Position numbers and translations under genes: made by a program | Assembly (NCBI RefSeq): GCF_000980885.2 | Contig: NZ_LBDA02000033.1 | Span: forward strand, 62,001 to 126,000 | Direction: 5' to 3' | Origin: Streptomyces malaysiense | GTDB lineage: Bacteria > Actinomycetota > Actinomycetes > Streptomycetales > Streptomycetaceae | DNA: 64,000 nt | The notes under the pieces: model-generated | Databases searched by the model: none | Told to the model about the DNA's origin: nothing | Seen by the model: only the letters and a program-made list of their open reading frames with translations | Shown here: piece by piece, positions 1 to 9,540 of the stretch | Numbering within the stretch: position 1 is the stretch's first letter | Layout: every line of letters starts with the position of its first letter

Positions 1-852
1 GGCGTCATCGACGTCGGCATCAGCTGCGGTGTCGAGGCGATGTCCCGGGTCCCGCTGGGCTCCGGCTCGAAGCACGGGCCCGGCAAGCCCTTCCCCGACG
101 AGTGGAACGTCGACCTGCCCAACCAGTTCGAGGCGGCGGAGCGGATCGCGCGCCACCGGGGGCTGACCCGTGCGGACGTGGACGCGTTCGGGCTGCTGTC
201 CCAGGAGCGGGCGGCGCTCGCCTGGGCGGAGGAGCGGTTCAAGCGGGAGACGTTCGCGGTGCAGGTGCCCACGACGGAGGAGGAGCAGTACGCCGGTCAG
301 GGCATGTGGCGCCTGGTCGACCGGGACGAGGGGCTGCGGGACACGTCCATGGAGGCGCTGGCCCGGCTCAAACCCGTGATGCCCACGGCGGTGCACACGG
401 CGGGCAACTCCTCGCAGATCTCGGACGGTTCGGCCGCGATCATGTGGGCGTCCAAGCGGATGGCCCGGGCGCTGAAGCTGAAGCCCCGGGCGCGGATCGT
501 CGCGCAGGCGCTGGTGGGCGCCGACCCGCACTTCCACCTCGACGGGCCGATCGACGCGACGCGCACGGTGCTGGGCAAGGCGGGGATGTCGCTGAAGGAC
601 ATCGACCTGGTGGAGATCAACGAGGCGTTCGCGTCGGTGGTGCTGAGCTGGGCCCGGGTCTTCGAGCAGGACCTGTCGAAGGTCAACGTCAACGGCGGCG
701 CGATCGCGCTCGGCCACCCGGTCGGTTCCACGGGCGCCCGGCTGATCACCACGGCCCTGCACGAACTGGAGCGCACGGACAAGGAGTTCGCGCTGATCAC
801 GATGTGCGCGGGGGGCGGCCTGGCCACCGGCACGATCATCCAGCGCCTCTAG
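1..852 (+). CDS. Thiolase (acetyl-CoA C-acyltransferase), 3' part
   Basis: This is the C-terminal 283 residues of a thiolase; the frame is open from base 1, so the start lies outside the window. Thiolases cleave or form 3-ketoacyl-CoA in beta-oxidation and related pathways. The NEAFA segment, the catalytic-histidine motif GGAIALGHPVGSTGAR and the C-terminal CAGGGLATG motif with the second catalytic cysteine are all visible. The nucleophilic N-terminal cysteine should lie upstream of the window. The sequence looks more like a degradative FadA-type or steroid-type thiolase than a biosynthetic one, but the substrate cannot be read from it. It converges on the next gene with a 19-nt gap. Confidence 0.93.
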   Translation, partial: GVIDVGISCGVEAMSRVPLGSGSKHGPGKPFPDEWNVDLPNQFEAAERIARHRGLTRADVDAFGLLSQERAALAWAEERFKRETFAVQVPTTEEEQYAGQGMWRLVDRDEGLRDTSMEALARLKPVMPTAVHTAGNSSQISDGSAAIMWASKRMARALKLKPRARIVAQALVGADPHFHLDGPIDATRTVLGKAGMSLKDIDLVEINEAFASVVLSWARVFEQDLSKVNVNGGAIALGHPVGSTGARLITTALHELERTDKEFALITMCAGGGLATGTIIQRL

Positions 853-870
853 CGGACCGCCCCCGCCCGG

Positions 871-2898
871 CTATCGCGCCGGCACCGGTTCCATCAGCCC
901 CGTCGCGTCGAGCGCCGGGGCCCGCGCCGCCCTCGGCCCCTGGAGCAGGTAAGACAGGGCGAAGCCGGCGGCGACCACCACGGCGCCGCCGATCGCGTCG
1001 AGGACCCAGTGGTTGGCGGTGGCGAGGATGGCGGAGACCGTGCACAGGGGGTGCAGGAGGCCGAGGGCCTTCATCCACCACCTGGGGGCGAGGACCGCGA
1101 TGACGACACCGCACCACAGGGACCAGCCGAAGTGCAGGGACGGCATCGCCGCGTACTGGTTGGTGAGGGCCGTCATCGCGCCGTAGTCCGGGTGGGCGAG
1201 GTCCTGCACGCCGTGCACGGTGTCGATGAAGCCGAGGCCCGGCATCAGGCGCGGCGGGGCCAGCGGGAAGAGCCAGAAGCCGATCAGGGCGAGGAAGGTG
1301 GTGAAGCCGAGGGAGGTGCGGGCCCAGCGGTAGTCGACGGGGCGGCGCCAGTACAGGACGGCGAGGACCGTGAGCGGCAGCACGAAGTGGAAGGACTCGT
1401 AGTAGAAGTCGAAGAAGTCCCGCAGCCAGCCGATCCCCGCCACCGTGTGGTTGAGCCAGTGCTCGATGTCTATGTGCAGGAACCGCTCGATGCCGACCAC
1501 GATCCGGCCGTGGTGCTCCGCGGCCGCCCGCCCCCGGTCGTCCCCGCTCGCGCCCGCGGCGAGCCGGACCTGCGCGTACGCGGCGTACACGACCCGGATC
1601 AGCAGCAGCTCCAGCAGGAGGTTGGGGCGGGTGAGGACGCGGCGCAGGAAGGGCAGCAGCGGGACGTGCCGGAAGCGGGCGGGGACCGCGGCGGCGTACT
1701 CGGTGGGAACGGGCTCCCGGTAGTACGGCGAGGTGCGCGACAGGAACGGTACGGCGACCGCGGCGGCCAGCGCCGCGACCAGCACCAGGTCGTCGCGCAG
1801 GGCGTACAGCGCCGGGGTGTTCGGCAGCATCATCTTCGCCGGCAGGGTCATCACCAGCACCACCGCGACCGGCCACACACTGCGGTCGGAGACCCGGCGG
1901 CCGACCCGGCCGACCACCGCGAGCAGCAGCCACAGCAGCTGGTGCTGCCAGGTGGTGGGCGAGACGGCGACGGCGGCGCAGCCGGTGATCGCCACGGCGA
2001 GCAGCAGCTGCCCGTCCTGCGCGTAGCGGACCGCGCGGCGCAGGGCGAGGACGGAGACGGCCGCGCCCAGCAGCAGGAACAGCGCGATCTCCAGCGGACC
2101 GGTGAGGCCGAGGCGGAGCAGGCCGCCGTGCAGGGACTGGTTGCCGAGGGCGTCGGCCTTGCCGCCCAGGCCCACGCCGGCCGTGTGCTGGAGCCAGTAG
2201 GTGACCGAGTCGTGCGGCAGCGCGGCCCAGGCGAGCGCGGTCAGCGCGACGAAGGTGCCGGCGCCGCTGAGGGCGGCCCGGCGGCGGCCGGTGAACCACA
2301 GCAGCGGCACGAACAGCAGCACGGTGGGCTGGAGCGCCGCGGCGAGGCCCAGGCACAGCCCGCTCGCCCGCTCCCCCCGTACGGTGAAGCAGCCGAGCAG
2401 GACCAGCAGCACCGGGATGATGCTGGTCTGGCCGAGCCAGAGCGCGTTGCGCACCGGCAGCGACAGCATGAGAAGGCTGATCGCGACCGGCGCGGCCAGC
2501 AGGGAGGTGCGCCGGCTCACCGGCTGGGGCAGCGCGCGGGCGGCGATCATGCCGAGCGCGGCCACCAGCAGCAGGCTGGCGAAGGTCCAGCTCCAGCCGA
2601 GCGCGGCCTCCGCGGCCCGGGTGAGCGGCTTGAGCACGAGCCCGGCGAAGGGCGTGCCGGTGAACTGCGTGGAGTCGTACAGGGACCCCTTGACGTGCAG
2701 CACGCCGTTCGGGCCGACCCATGTCTCCAGGTCGGTCAGGCGCTTGCCGCTCGGGGTGGTGAGGACTGCGGTCATCTGGCGGACCGCGAGGATCGCGGCC
2801 ACCGCCCAGAGCGCGAGCCGCGCCGCGCGCAGCCGCCCTTCGGCGTCCGGCGCCCCGAAGCCGCCCCTCGCTCCCCCACCGTGTTCCACGTTCGCCAC
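871..2898 (-). CDS. Bifunctional GT87-type glycosyltransferase / PAP2 phosphatase membrane protein
   Basis: This 675-residue integral membrane protein appears to join two enzymes. Residues about 25-390 are a polytopic GT87/DUF2029-like region, a family of polyprenyl-phosphate-sugar-dependent glycosyltransferases such as the mycobacterial PI mannosyltransferases. Residues about 430-660 form a PAP2 acid-phosphatase domain of the inositolphosphotransferase type, with the PSLH motif at 586-589 and the HWVLD (HxxxD) motif at 630-634. It probably acts on lipid-linked sugars or lipid phosphates at the membrane; the substrate is unknown. The start is GTG with GGGAGG about 12 nt upstream. An upstream in-frame extension of low-complexity Arg/Gly residues was not accepted. 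Confidence 0.85.
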   Translation of the reverse strand: MANVEHGGGARGGFGAPDAEGRLRAARLALWAVAAILAVRQMTAVLTTPSGKRLTDLETWVGPNGVLHVKGSLYDSTQFTGTPFAGLVLKPLTRAAEAALGWSWTFASLLLVAALGMIAARALPQPVSRRTSLLAAPVAISLLMLSLPVRNALWLGQTSIIPVLLVLLGCFTVRGERASGLCLGLAAALQPTVLLFVPLLWFTGRRRAALSGAGTFVALTALAWAALPHDSVTYWLQHTAGVGLGGKADALGNQSLHGGLLRLGLTGPLEIALFLLLGAAVSVLALRRAVRYAQDGQLLLAVAITGCAAVAVSPTTWQHQLLWLLLAVVGRVGRRVSDRSVWPVAVVLVMTLPAKMMLPNTPALYALRDDLVLVAALAAAVAVPFLSRTSPYYREPVPTEYAAAVPARFRHVPLLPFLRRVLTRPNLLLELLLIRVVYAAYAQVRLAAGASGDDRGRAAAEHHGRIVVGIERFLHIDIEHWLNHTVAGIGWLRDFFDFYYESFHFVLPLTVLAVLYWRRPVDYRWARTSLGFTTFLALIGFWLFPLAPPRLMPGLGFIDTVHGVQDLAHPDYGAMTALTNQYAAMPSLHFGWSLWCGVVIAVLAPRWWMKALGLLHPLCTVSAILATANHWVLDAIGGAVVVAAGFALSYLLQGPRAARAPALDATGLMEPVPAR

Positions 2899-3308
2899 GC
2901 CTCGTCGGCCTCCCGCCCCGTTCTCGTCCCGGCCGTGTGTCGTTCACGCCGGGTCACGTCTGCGCAACCCTACGAGGCTCGCAGACCCCCCGGAAGGGGA
3001 CGCGGGCGGCCCCGGGTTCACCTGGCGCCCGCTCTCCTTTTGTCCGAGCGACGATAGTGCGCGGGGGTTCCGGTTGCCGCGCCGGGGCGCGAGAAGCATC
3101 ACAGCGAAGGCCCGGATCGAGCGGGCGCGAGCGGGCAGAGTTACCTGCTGACACGTCGTTTAGCTGCGCTATGCGCGCATCCGGGCACGTCCCGTAAGGG
3201 TGCAATTCGTGCCTATGGTCGATTTTCGGCCCTTCGTACGTCAGGCGTTTCCCACGCCGTCGTCGGGGCCGCGTCTCTGTCCCCGACGAAAGGCAGGCGA
3301 GCCCCGTT
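2899..3308. other. Divergent intergenic region, 410 nt, no gene
   Basis: The region separates the GT87/PAP2 gene (minus) from the MHS transporter (plus). ORFs here are short Arg/Pro-rich frames without ribosome binding sites. It is less GC-rich than the surroundings around 3150-3240, as expected for promoters, but I could not fix a convincing -35/-10 pair. I see no RNA motif. Confidence 0.6.
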
Positions 3309-4688
3309 TTGGCGACCGTCACAGCCGTCACCCCCCAGCTGAAGGCCCGCGGGGCCGCTCCCTCCGCGGCCCGCGACGTCACCGTCACCGACCCCGCGCT
3401 CGTCAAGCGCGCCGTGAAGGCGGCCGCGCTCGGCAACGCCATGGAATGGTTCGACTTCGGTGTCTACAGCTACATCGCGGTCACGCTCGGCAAGGTCTTC
3501 TTCCCGTCCGGCAACCCGACGGCCCAGCTGCTGTCGACGTTCGGCGCCTTCGCGGCGGCGTTCCTGGTGCGCCCGCTCGGCGGCATGGTCTTCGGCCCGC
3601 TCGGCGACCGGGTGGGCCGGCAGAAGGTCCTCGCGCTGACCATGATCATGATGGCGGCGGGCACGTTCGCGATCGGTCTGATCCCCTCCTACGCCTCGAT
3701 CGGCGTCGGCGCGCCGCTGCTGCTGCTCGCGGCGCGGCTGGTGCAGGGCTTCTCCACCGGTGGCGAGTACGCGGGCGCCTCGACCTTCATCGCCGAGTAC
3801 GCCCCCGACAAGAAGCGCGGCTTCTTCGGCAGCTGGCTGGAGTTCGGCACGCTCGCCGGGTACATCGGCGGCGCGGGCCTGGTGACCCTGATGACGGCTC
3901 TGCTGTCCTCCGCGGACCTGCTCTCCTGGGGCTGGCGCGTCCCGTTCCTGATCGCCGGCCCGATGGGCGTCATCGGCCTGTACCTGCGGATGCGGCTGGA
4001 GGAGACCCCGGCGTTCGCGGCGGAGGTCGAGAAGGCCGAGGCGTCGCGCCCGAAGGTGCCGCTGCGGGAGATGGTGGCGGGCCAGTGGAAGGCGCTGCTG
4101 CTGTGCATGGGCCTGGTGCTGATCTTCAACGTCACCGACTACATGCTGCTGTCGTACATGCCGAGCTACCTCACCAGTGAGCTGAAGTACGACGAGACGC
4201 ACGGCCTGCTCGTCGTGCTCGGCGTGATGGCTCTGATGATGATCGTCCAGCCGTTCGCCGGTGCGCTGACCGACCGGATCGGCCGCCGCCCGGTGATCGC
4301 GGCGGGTTGTGCGGGCTTCCTGTTCCTCTCCGTCCCCGCGCTGCTGCTGATCCGCCAGGGCAGCCTGCTCGCGGTGGCCCTGGGCATGGGCGCCCTCGGT
4401 CTGCTGCTGGTCTGCTTCACGGCGGCCATGCCGGCCGCGCTGCCCGCGCTCTTCCCGACGCGGGTGCGGTACGGGTCGCTGTCCATCGGGTTCAACGTGT
4501 CCGTGTCGCTGTTCGGCGGGACGACGCCGCTGGTGGTGACGGCGCTGATCGGTGCGACCGGGAACATGATGATGCCCGCGTACTACATGATGGGCGCGGC
4601 GGTGATCGGCGGGTTCGCCGTGTGGCGGATGTCGGAGTCGGCGGGGCGGCCCCTGCCGGGTTCCGCCCCGGCGGTAGAGGGCCGGTGA
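3309..4688 (+). CDS. MFS transporter, metabolite:H+ symporter (ProP/KgtP-like)
   Basis: A 459-residue, 12-helix major facilitator. The N-terminal signature GNAMEWFDFGVYSY, followed by the loop DRVGRQKVL, is characteristic of the metabolite:H+ symporter (MHS) subfamily that takes up betaine, proline, 2-oxoglutarate, citrate or shikimate; the actual substrate cannot be told. A second DRIGRRPV loop begins the C-terminal half, as expected for the MFS internal repeat. The start is TTG with GAAAGGCAG upstream. The gene stands alone, divergent from the GT87/PAP2 gene and followed by a GC-rich palindrome likely to terminate it. Confidence 0.9.
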   Translation: MATVTAVTPQLKARGAAPSAARDVTVTDPALVKRAVKAAALGNAMEWFDFGVYSYIAVTLGKVFFPSGNPTAQLLSTFGAFAAAFLVRPLGGMVFGPLGDRVGRQKVLALTMIMMAAGTFAIGLIPSYASIGVGAPLLLLAARLVQGFSTGGEYAGASTFIAEYAPDKKRGFFGSWLEFGTLAGYIGGAGLVTLMTALLSSADLLSWGWRVPFLIAGPMGVIGLYLRMRLEETPAFAAEVEKAEASRPKVPLREMVAGQWKALLLCMGLVLIFNVTDYMLLSYMPSYLTSELKYDETHGLLVVLGVMALMMIVQPFAGALTDRIGRRPVIAAGCAGFLFLSVPALLLIRQGSLLAVALGMGALGLLLVCFTAAMPAALPALFPTRVRYGSLSIGFNVSVSLFGGTTPLVVTALIGATGNMMMPAYYMMGAAVIGGFAVWRMSESAGRPLPGSAPAVEGR

Positions 4689-4770
4689 GCACCGCGGGGG
4701 GCGCGGGCCGTACGCCGGGCGCGGGCCCGTAGCGGCTGATCACGCGGTTCCCCGCGCCCCGGGACGCGGT

Positions 4771-4796
4771 GGCGGCGGGGGCGCGCCCCCGCCGCC
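4771..4796. terminator. Perfect GC palindrome downstream of the MHS transporter
   Basis: Two 13-nt arms (GGCGGCGGGGGCG and its complement) abut with no loop, 83 nt after the transporter stop. There is no T-run, as is usual for Streptomyces terminators. Just upstream at 4741-4760 is the phrase CACGCGGTTCCCCGCGCCCC, which I recall as recurring in Streptomyces intergenic regions. Confidence 0.5.
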
Positions 4797-4867
4797 GGCC
4801 GGCACCGGAACCGCGCCCCCGCTCTCCTCGTCCCTACCGGTCGTAACCGCAAGACGGGGGACGGACC

Positions 4868-5977
4868 ATGCGCAAGATCCGAGCCGCACGAACACTCTCG
4901 GTCGTACTCATGCTCCTCGGCATCCAGCTCAGCCGGCTGATCTCACCCGCCTGGGCCTGCGGCTGCGGCGCCATGGTGGTGGACCCGGCCCAGCGGATCG
5001 CCGTCGCACAGGAGCAGTCCGTCCTGCGCTGGGACGGCCGCCAGGAACAGATCGTCATGCGCCTGACCGTCACCGGCGACGCTCGGACCGCCGCCTGGAT
5101 CATGCCCGTCCCGCACCGCGCCACCGTCCGCCTCGGGGACCCCGCCGTCTTCGACCAGCTGGCGCGGGCCGTCGCGCCGGTGCACCGCACCCGGCACCAC
5201 TTCTGGCCGCGGGACGGCGACTGGCCCTTCGACGGCCACGCGGACGGCGCCGCGGCCGCCCCGGCGCCCGGCGCCGCCGTGGGTGTCGTCGGACGCCAGC
5301 GCCTCGGCCCGTTCGACGTGGCCCGGCTGACCGCCACCGACCCGGCCGCCCTGGACACCTGGCTGCGGGCGAACGGCTTCGCGCTCCCCGCCCGGCTGAG
5401 GACGGCCCTGGAGCCGTACGTGGCCGAGCACTGGGAGTACGTCGCCGTCCGCCTCGCCCCCGGCACCGCGGGCACCGCCCTGCACGGCGCCCTCGACCCG
5501 CTGCACCTCACCTTCGCCGCCGACCGCGCCGTCTACCCCATGCGCCTGTCCCGGCTGGCCGCCACCCCCCAGTCGCTCGGCCTGTACGTCCTCGCCGCGC
5601 ACCGCATGGAGCCGGCCACGGCGATCGGCGGACCGCCGCCGAGCACCGTCTACGCCGGCCGCCTCGCCTCCCCCGGCGGCGCCCTCGGCGCCCTCGCCCA
5701 CGGCACGCCGTACCTGACCGCGCTCACCCAGCGGTTCCCGCAGCCCGCCCGCATCTCGGGCGACCACGAACTGCGCCGGGCCGCCACCGACGCCCCCGTC
5801 CAGCAGGTGATCCACGACGACGAGCTGGACCGTGTCGGCGGGGTCCCGGCCTGGCTGCTGACGACCGGCGGCCTCGCCGTGCTCCTCGCGGCCGCGCTCG
5901 CCGCCGTCGCCGTACGACGCGCACGGCGGCCCGTGCTGCCCCCGCCGCCCGTCGCCCCGCCCCCGCCCCTGGCCTGA
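4868..5977 (+). CDS. DUF2330 domain protein, secreted and membrane-anchored
   Basis: A 369-residue protein with a cleavable-looking signal (basic start MRKIRAAR, hydrophobic core, then PAWACGCG), an extracellular DUF2330-type domain and a C-terminal membrane helix (about 325-348) followed by a basic stop-transfer and a Pro-rich tail. The CGCGAMV cysteines directly after the signal peptide are typical of the family. Its function is unknown. The ATG is preceded by a GACGGGGGACGG purine stretch. It is monocistronic between the transporter and an O-methyltransferase. Confidence 0.85.
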   Translation: MRKIRAARTLSVVLMLLGIQLSRLISPAWACGCGAMVVDPAQRIAVAQEQSVLRWDGRQEQIVMRLTVTGDARTAAWIMPVPHRATVRLGDPAVFDQLARAVAPVHRTRHHFWPRDGDWPFDGHADGAAAAPAPGAAVGVVGRQRLGPFDVARLTATDPAALDTWLRANGFALPARLRTALEPYVAEHWEYVAVRLAPGTAGTALHGALDPLHLTFAADRAVYPMRLSRLAATPQSLGLYVLAAHRMEPATAIGGPPPSTVYAGRLASPGGALGALAHGTPYLTALTQRFPQPARISGDHELRRAATDAPVQQVIHDDELDRVGGVPAWLLTTGGLAVLLAAALAAVAVRRARRPVLPPPPVAPPPPLA

Positions 5978-6095
5978 GTCCGGCGATCGAGCCGCCCAGG
6001 CCGATTCTCTCCCCCTCGCCACCGCCCAACTGAGATGATCGAAAGACGGCAGCAGGCCGCGGCCTCGGCAGGCACTCGGGAAAGGCAGCAGGCAC

Positions 6096-6767
6096 ATGAG
6101 CGGGCAGCAGCTCTGGGACGACGTCGACGATTACTTCATCAGCAACCTCTCGCCCGACGACGAGGCGCTGCGCGCGGCCCTGCGGGAGAACGACGCCGCC
6201 GGGCTGCCGCCCATCGGGGTCACGGCGGCCCAGGGCAAGCTGCTCCAGCTGCTCGCCCAGGTACAGGGCGCGCGGAACATCCTGGAGATCGGCACGCTCG
6301 GCGGCTACAGCACGATCTGGATGGCCCGCGCCCTGCCCGAGGACGGCAGGCTGGTCACCCTGGAGTACAGCGCCCGGCACGCCGAGGTGGCCACCCGCAA
6401 CATCGCGCGCGCGGGCCTGGACCGGATCGCCCAGGTGCGGGTGGGCCCGGCCCTGGAGTCGCTGCCGAAGCTGGCCGACGAGAACCCGGCCCCCTTCGAC
6501 CTGGTCTTCATCGACGCGGACAAGGCCAACAACGCCCACTACGTGGAGTGGGCGCTGCGCCTGACCCGCGCGGGCAGTCTGATCGTGCTCGACAACGTGG
6601 TGCGCGGCGGCCGCGTGGTCGACCCGGACGCCACCGATCCGGACGTGGTCGGCACCCGTACCGCGATCGAGCTGATCTCCTCCCACCCGAGGCTCAGCGG
6701 GACGGCGATCCAGACGGTCGGCACCAAGGGGTACGACGGCTTCGCGCTCGCCCGCGTGCTGGGCTAG
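6096..6767 (+). CDS. SAM-dependent O-methyltransferase, cation-dependent class (methyltransferase 3)
   Basis: A 223-residue class I methyltransferase of the catechol/caffeoyl-CoA O-methyltransferase family. The SAM-binding motif I (ILEIGTLGGYSTIWMA) and the metal-coordinating VFIDADKANN motif are both intact, as is the downstream DNVVRGG segment. It should transfer a methyl group to an adjacent-hydroxyl aromatic, but the substrate is unknown and no biosynthetic cluster surrounds it. The ATG at 6096 has GGAAAGGCAG just upstream. The stop codon lies inside the terminator hairpin that follows. Confidence 0.92.
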   Translation: MSGQQLWDDVDDYFISNLSPDDEALRAALRENDAAGLPPIGVTAAQGKLLQLLAQVQGARNILEIGTLGGYSTIWMARALPEDGRLVTLEYSARHAEVATRNIARAGLDRIAQVRVGPALESLPKLADENPAPFDLVFIDADKANNAHYVEWALRLTRAGSLIVLDNVVRGGRVVDPDATDPDVVGTRTAIELISSHPRLSGTAIQTVGTKGYDGFALARVLG

Positions 6768-6793
6768 GGCCGCTCTCCCGGAAGAGCGGCCCT
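6766..6793. terminator. Bidirectional terminator hairpin
   Basis: Arms AGGGCCGCTCT and AGAGCGGCCCT with a 6-nt loop lie between the convergent O-methyltransferase and FHA genes. The left arm includes the O-methyltransferase stop codon. Confidence 0.7.
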
Positions 6794-6800
6794 GGGGTCC

Positions 6801-7193
6801 TCAGACCTCTTGGTAGAAGCCGACGTTGACGCTGCGCGGCCCGCCGCGGTCCTGGACGACTATCTCGCCGGAGCCCCCGCGCGGCAGCGGCACGGTGGCG
6901 CCGTAGACCAGCGGCCGGGTGCTCCCTCCGGTGGTCAGCCGCACCTCGGACGCCGGGTCGGGCTGGGAGCCGCGCAACCAGGTCAGCTGCCAGGTGCCGT
7001 CGGCTCCGCAGCGGAACTCCAGGTGGACACGGGAGACGAACAGCCAGTCCTCGGGGATGACCAGCCGGCAGCCGGCGGCGTCCCGGCCGACCCGCAGCAC
7101 GGCGCCCGGCTCGCTGGGCGCCTCCGCCATCGTCATGCCGGCCGTGGTCCCCGCGTCGGCCGCGGAGACCGTGGCCATGGTGAGTTCGAGCAC
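6801..7193 (-). CDS. Small FHA-domain protein
   Basis: A 130-residue protein that is essentially one forkhead-associated domain. RVGRD at the first strand and VSRVHLEF correspond to the GR...SRxH phosphothreonine-binding signature. FHA domains read Ser/Thr-kinase output; no kinase or type VII gene is adjacent, so the partner is unknown. I chose the GTG at 7193 because GGGGGA lies 6-7 nt upstream; the longer frame to 7442 is Arg/Pro-rich and lacks a ribosome binding site. Confidence 0.78.
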   Translation of the reverse strand: MLELTMATVSAADAGTTAGMTMAEAPSEPGAVLRVGRDAAGCRLVIPEDWLFVSRVHLEFRCGADGTWQLTWLRGSQPDPASEVRLTTGGSTRPLVYGATVPLPRGGSGEIVVQDRGGPRSVNVGFYQEV

Positions 7194-7390
7194 CTGCGTT
7201 CCCCCCTGAAACGTCGTTGCGCGACGGGCCGTTGCCCCGCGCGCCGCCGCCGCATGATAGAACGCGGGGCCGGGCGCCGTCCGGCACAACGGGGTCGTCA
7301 CCGAGCGAAAGCCGCCCGGTGTGCCGTTCGGGAGCCGGGCCGGCAAGCGCGGGTGGTGGGGCCGGGCCCCGCGGCGCCCCGCTCGGGTGA

Positions 7391-8341
7391 TCACGACGCC
7401 GGGTCCCGGACCGTGTCGTCGCCACCGGCACCGCCACCGCACGGGACGAGGGCCCGAACCGCCTCCAGGCAGGCCGCGACCGGGGGTTCACGGGTCGCTC
7501 CGCGCCGTACGGCGACCTCGACGCTGCGGGCGAGCGAGGGGTCGGCCAGCGGCCGCGCGACGAGCCCGGACGGGAGCCGGGCCGCCGCCATGCGGGGCAG
7601 GACGACGGGGAGGCCGCCGCTCTCGGCCAGGGCGATCATGGCCGTGAAGTCGGTGCAGGTGTGCCGTACCCGGGGGGTGAACCCCGCGGACCGGCAGGCT
7701 TGCAGGACGGCTGCCCCGCACGCGGTGTGCGCGGGAGCGGTGATCCACTCACCGTCCGCGAGCGCCCGCAGCCCGACGGGGGAATCCTCCGCCCGGACCG
7801 CCGGGTGATCGGCGCGCAGTACGGCGACCAGCGGGTCGACGCCCAGGACCAGGGACTCGACACCGGCGGGCGTGGGGTCGGCCAGGTTGGTGTAGCGGTA
7901 GGTCAGCGCGAGGTCGACGCGTCGCTGGAGCAGCAGGCGCGCCGCCGGCTCGGGCTCGGCCTCGGTGATGTGCAGGCGCAGGCCCGGATGGCTGTCGTCC
8001 AGGGCCCGGCCGAGCGGAGCGGCCAGCGGGACGAGAGCGCTGGGAAAACAGGCGAGGTGGAGCGGCCCGGCCGGTTCCGCGGCCTCGTCGCGCAGATGGC
8101 TCCGTGCCTGTTCCAGGGCGTCCAGCACGCGCTCGGTGTCCTCGGCCAGCCGGCGCCCGGCCGCCGTGAGGTGGATGGAGCGCCCCGTGCGTTCCAGCAG
8201 GTGGGTCCGGGTCTCCTCCTCCAGGAGCCGGAGCTGCTGCGAGACGGCGGAGGGGGTGACACGGTGCAGTTCGGCCACGGCGGTCACGGTGCCGTGGGCG
8301 GCCAGATCGCGCAGGAGGACGAGTCGTCGGACGTCGAGCAT
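7391..8341 (-). CDS. LysR-family transcriptional regulator
   Basis: 316 residues with the N-terminal winged HTH (GTVTAVAELHRVTPSAVSQQ) and a periplasmic-binding-like effector domain. The C-terminal end is Gly-rich. It is divergent from the zinc alcohol dehydrogenase at 8445, so that gene is the likely target. On the minus strand a -10-like TAAGCT (8353-8348) lies 6 nt before the ATG, which would give a leaderless transcript. The effector is unknown. Confidence 0.92.
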   Translation of the reverse strand: MLDVRRLVLLRDLAAHGTVTAVAELHRVTPSAVSQQLRLLEEETRTHLLERTGRSIHLTAAGRRLAEDTERVLDALEQARSHLRDEAAEPAGPLHLACFPSALVPLAAPLGRALDDSHPGLRLHITEAEPEPAARLLLQRRVDLALTYRYTNLADPTPAGVESLVLGVDPLVAVLRADHPAVRAEDSPVGLRALADGEWITAPAHTACGAAVLQACRSAGFTPRVRHTCTDFTAMIALAESGGLPVVLPRMAAARLPSGLVARPLADPSLARSVEVAVRRGATREPPVAACLEAVRALVPCGGGAGGDDTVRDPAS

Positions 8342-8444
8342 CAGCTGAGCTTAAGCGATGGGTGTAGACGATGTAGCTGGACAGAGGGTACCGCGGGCGG
8401 CGACGCTGAGCGTCCCCCCGTTCCGCAGCACCAGGAGTTCCCGC

Positions 8445-9488
8445 ATGCGCGCCACCGTGATCCACGGCCCGAACGACATCCGGATCGAGGAGGTACCGGA
8501 TCCCCGGATCCAGCACCCCTTCGACGCGGTGGTGCGGGTGGTGAGCGCGTGCATCTGCGGCAGCGACCTGTGGGCCTACCGCGGAGTGGCCTCGCGCGTG
8601 CCGGGGCAGCGCATAGGGCACGAGTTCCTCGGCGTCGTCGAGGAGACCGGTTCCGAGGTCACCGGCTTCGCACCCGGCGATTTCGTGGTCGCGCCCTTCG
8701 TCTGGTCCGACGGCACGTGCGACTACTGCCGGGAGGGTCTGCAGACCTCCTGCCCGCACGGCGGGTTCTGGGGTGAGGTCGGCTCCGACGGCGGCCAGGG
8801 CGAGGCCGTCCGGGTGCCGTACGCCGACGGGACCCTGGTCCCGCTGCCCCGGGAAGCCGCCACCGACGACACGCTCGTCCCCGGCCTGCTGGCCCTGTCC
8901 GACGTGATGAGCACCGGACACCACGCCGCCGTCTCGGCGCGGGTCCGGCCCGGCGCCACCGTCGCGGTCGTCGGCGACGGCGCCGTCGGCCTGTGCGGTG
9001 TGCTCGCGGCCCGCCGGCTCGGTGCCGACCGGATCATCACGCTCGGCCGCCACCGGACCCGCACGGACATCGCCCGCTCGTTCGGTGCCACCGACGTCGT
9101 CGCGGAACGGGGCGAGGCCGCGGTCGAGGCGATCCGTGAACTCACCGGGGGCCAGGGCGCCCACGCCGTGCTGGAAGCCGTCGGCACCGAGGAGTCGATG
9201 CGCACCGCCGTCTCCATCACCCGCGACGGCGGCGCGGTGGGCTACGTCGGCGTGCCCCACGGCGGCAGCGCGGGCGTGGACATCAGCCAGATGTTCAACC
9301 GGAACATCACGCTGGCGGGCGGCGTCGCCCCGGCCCGCGCCTACATACCCGAGCTGCTCACCGACGTACTGACGGGCGTCATCGACCCCTCCCCGGTGTT
9401 CGACCGGACCGTCGGCCTCGACGGCGTACCGGACGGCTACCGCGCCATGGACGACCGGTCGGCGCTGAAAGTCCGCATCGCCTTCTGA
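8445..9488 (+). CDS. Zinc-dependent alcohol dehydrogenase family (MDR) oxidoreductase
   Basis: 347 residues of the medium-chain dehydrogenase/reductase family. Visible are the catalytic-zinc ligands (ACICGSD cysteine and GHEFLG histidine), a structural-zinc lobe with three cysteines (GTCDYCREGLQTSC) and the Rossmann motif VVGDGAVGL. The family oxidises alcohols or polyols with NAD(P). The ATG at 8445 has CCAGGAG 8 nt upstream; the longer frame from 8358 has no such site. It is divergent from the LysR gene, implying substrate-induced expression. Confidence 0.92.
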   Translation: MRATVIHGPNDIRIEEVPDPRIQHPFDAVVRVVSACICGSDLWAYRGVASRVPGQRIGHEFLGVVEETGSEVTGFAPGDFVVAPFVWSDGTCDYCREGLQTSCPHGGFWGEVGSDGGQGEAVRVPYADGTLVPLPREAATDDTLVPGLLALSDVMSTGHHAAVSARVRPGATVAVVGDGAVGLCGVLAARRLGADRIITLGRHRTRTDIARSFGATDVVAERGEAAVEAIRELTGGQGAHAVLEAVGTEESMRTAVSITRDGGAVGYVGVPHGGSAGVDISQMFNRNITLAGGVAPARAYIPELLTDVLTGVIDPSPVFDRTVGLDGVPDGYRAMDDRSALKVRIAF

Positions 9489-9540
9489 TCCGGGAAGCAC
9501 CCGCGAGACGTCCGTACGGACCGCCGTCGTCGGCGGGCAC

